Shown here: one piece after another, positions 6,280 to 7,171 of the stretch
Numbering within the stretch: position 1 is the stretch's first letter
Layout of the letters: every line of letters begins with the position of its first letter
Assembly: GCA_021799755.1 (NCBI GenBank)
Contig: JAJYZU010000052.1
Location: 1 to 7,171, forward strand
Origin: Thermoplasmata archaeon
Lineage (GTDB): Archaea > Thermoplasmatota > Thermoplasmata > Thermoplasmatales > Thermoplasmataceae
DNA length: 7,171 bases
Direction: 5' to 3'
Translations under genes and position numbers: made by a program
Notes under the pieces: generated by a model
Databases searched by the model: none
Told to the model about the DNA's origin: nothing
The model's input: only the letters and a program-made list of their open reading frames with translations

Positions 6280-6297
6280 TTATTAATCTACAAAGAG

Positions 6298-6305
6298 ATT
6301 ATAAT
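6298..6305 (-). promoter_or_regulatory. TATA box for the five-gene MoxR/DUF58 operon
   Basis: ATTATAAT, its own reverse complement, is centred about 22-23 bases upstream of the ATG at 6279. It is preceded on the minus strand by purine-rich CGAAAG, which could act as a BRE. This spacing implies a start site within a few bases of the ATG, so the operon mRNA would be leaderless or nearly so. It lies in the 63-base gap after the upstream surface-protein gene, where no clear terminator hairpin is seen. Confidence 0.5.
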
Positions 6306-6342
6306 CTTTCGCAATGAAAATCGCTTCAACATTGGAGATAAA

Positions 6343-7171
6343 TCAACTAACTGATGTCTTCCTCTTCCTGTATTTTCTGTACTCAATGTAACCGGCAAGT
6401 GCAATCAGTAGAAGCACAATAATTTCCAGTATGTTCAAAGGTCCGATATAGTTACCAAGAAAACTCAATCCAACATACGATAACGATGACGCAATAACTG
6501 TTGTTGCAGCGTATGCAACCGAAGGCGGTGCAACGTGGATCTCATAATACCCATAGTTAGTTGAAAATTGTTTGCCCATGAAGGTATAGTTCACAACAAG
6601 TTCAGGCAATCTGTAGGTCCCTACTCCGGAAAGTGTCATATTTATCATGAAAGTGTGAGTCTGACCCGGTGCAAGAGAAGCGAGATTCAATTTCCCCGAA
6701 GATCCCTGGAAGGTTGCAGATCCATTGTAATATGAAAGAAACTGATCAATGTTTATTGCTATATCGTTTATGGAAACATTATCATTGTTTCTCAGCCCAA
6801 CGATCAGCCTGTACGTGTCTCCAGCAACCCTCGACGAACTGACATTAACCTGTAGATCTGGAGTAAACGTGCTGTTGAATTGCATATAGTAATTTTCGAG
6901 GTTGAAGTTTGATGAGGATTGTATGAGGAATACCTTCGAAGATGTATTGAAACCGGCAGCTCCCGTCAAAGTCCGGTTATTGGTCATTAGTGTGAGGTTA
7001 AAATCGGACATTGCAAAGTTTGAGGAGTTGGAATTTCCATATCCCATGCCGATTATTGATATATCCGAAGATCGGGGTTCAGTCAGATCAGAACTGTAGC
7101 CGAAGAGCCTTGCAGCAGTTATATTGTGGTTGGTACCCGAGGAGTGCAGGGCGTTTGCCCAGAACGAAAGA
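6343..7171 (-). CDS. Membrane-anchored surface protein with CARDB/COG1361-like domain, 5' partial
   Basis: The frame is open from the stop at 6343 to the window edge, so the gene is cut at its N-terminus. The ATG at 7047 is internal: 41 further in-frame codons without a stop precede it in the window. About 275 residues are visible. A beta-rich ectodomain includes a stretch from DLQVNVSSS through LRNNDNVSI and LAPGQTHTF to GTYRLPELVVNYTF. This matches the general pattern of CARDB/DUF11-like (COG1361-type) surface domains, in which a 'pG-x-s' turn precedes a 'G-Y-x-x-P' strand. A C-terminal membrane helix (ILEIIVLLLIALAGYIEY) and a basic cytosolic tail (RKYRKRK) follow. About eleven N-x-S/T sequons are present, indicating a heavily glycosylated outer surface. 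It precedes the operon promoter, so it may be a separate unit; a role with the downstream MoxR/DUF58 genes is possible but unproven. Confidence 0.8.
   Translation of the reverse strand, partial: LSFWANALHSSGTNHNITAARLFGYSSDLTEPRSSDISIIGMGYGNSNSSNFAMSDFNLTLMTNNRTLTGAAGFNTSSKVFLIQSSSNFNLENYYMQFNSTFTPDLQVNVSSSRVAGDTYRLIVGLRNNDNVSINDIAINIDQFLSYYNGSATFQGSSGKLNLASLAPGQTHTFMINMTLSGVGTYRLPELVVNYTFMGKQFSTNYGYYEIHVAPPSVAYAATTVIASSLSYVGLSFLGNYIGPLNILEIIVLLLIALAGYIEYRKYRKRKTSVS

Overview
The window looks like chromosomal DNA of a euryarchaeon, most likely of the Thermoplasmatales or a close relative. The signs are AT-rich archaeal TATA elements 22-24 bases upstream of start codons with almost no 5' leader, AGA/AGG/ATA-rich codon use, densely packed genes, and surface proteins full of N-glycosylation sequons, as expected for glycosylated archaeal cell surfaces. 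The assignment is by overall character, not by a marker gene. No tRNA, rRNA, CRISPR array, transposase or phage gene was seen.

Layout. Positions 1-450 (+) hold a small four-cysteine zinc-ribbon protein of unknown function, which may begin outside the window. It converges on, and overlaps by 14 bases, a two-gene minus-strand unit (956 down to 437): a 59-residue beta-rich protein, then an overlapping 119-residue protein, neither recognised. A TATA box at about 980 makes this unit look leaderless. The main block is a five-gene minus-strand operon from 6279 down to 1033: a Gly/Ser-linker surface protein with a cytosolic DUF4129-like tail; an eight-helix membrane protein with a TTG start; a MoxR-type AAA+ ATPase; a DUF58 (vWA-like) membrane protein; and a six-helix membrane protein. 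Genes are separated by -8 to +15 bases, and a TATA box lies just upstream of the first start. Upstream of that promoter, 6343 to the window edge holds the C-terminal part of a membrane-anchored, sequon-rich surface protein whose reading frame stays open to base 7171.

How they may work together. MoxR ATPases are commonly encoded next to DUF58 proteins and act as chaperone-like machines on a vWA-type partner. Here the pair sits with two polytopic membrane proteins and a large bitopic surface protein, so the likely picture is a membrane-associated MoxR-DUF58 machine linked to a cell-surface component. The transglutaminase-like gene often found in MoxR-DUF58-DUF4129 clusters is not visible in this window. 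The most unusual element is the ectodomain of the first gene: five proline-containing heptads bearing three sequons, held between two Gly/Ser linkers.
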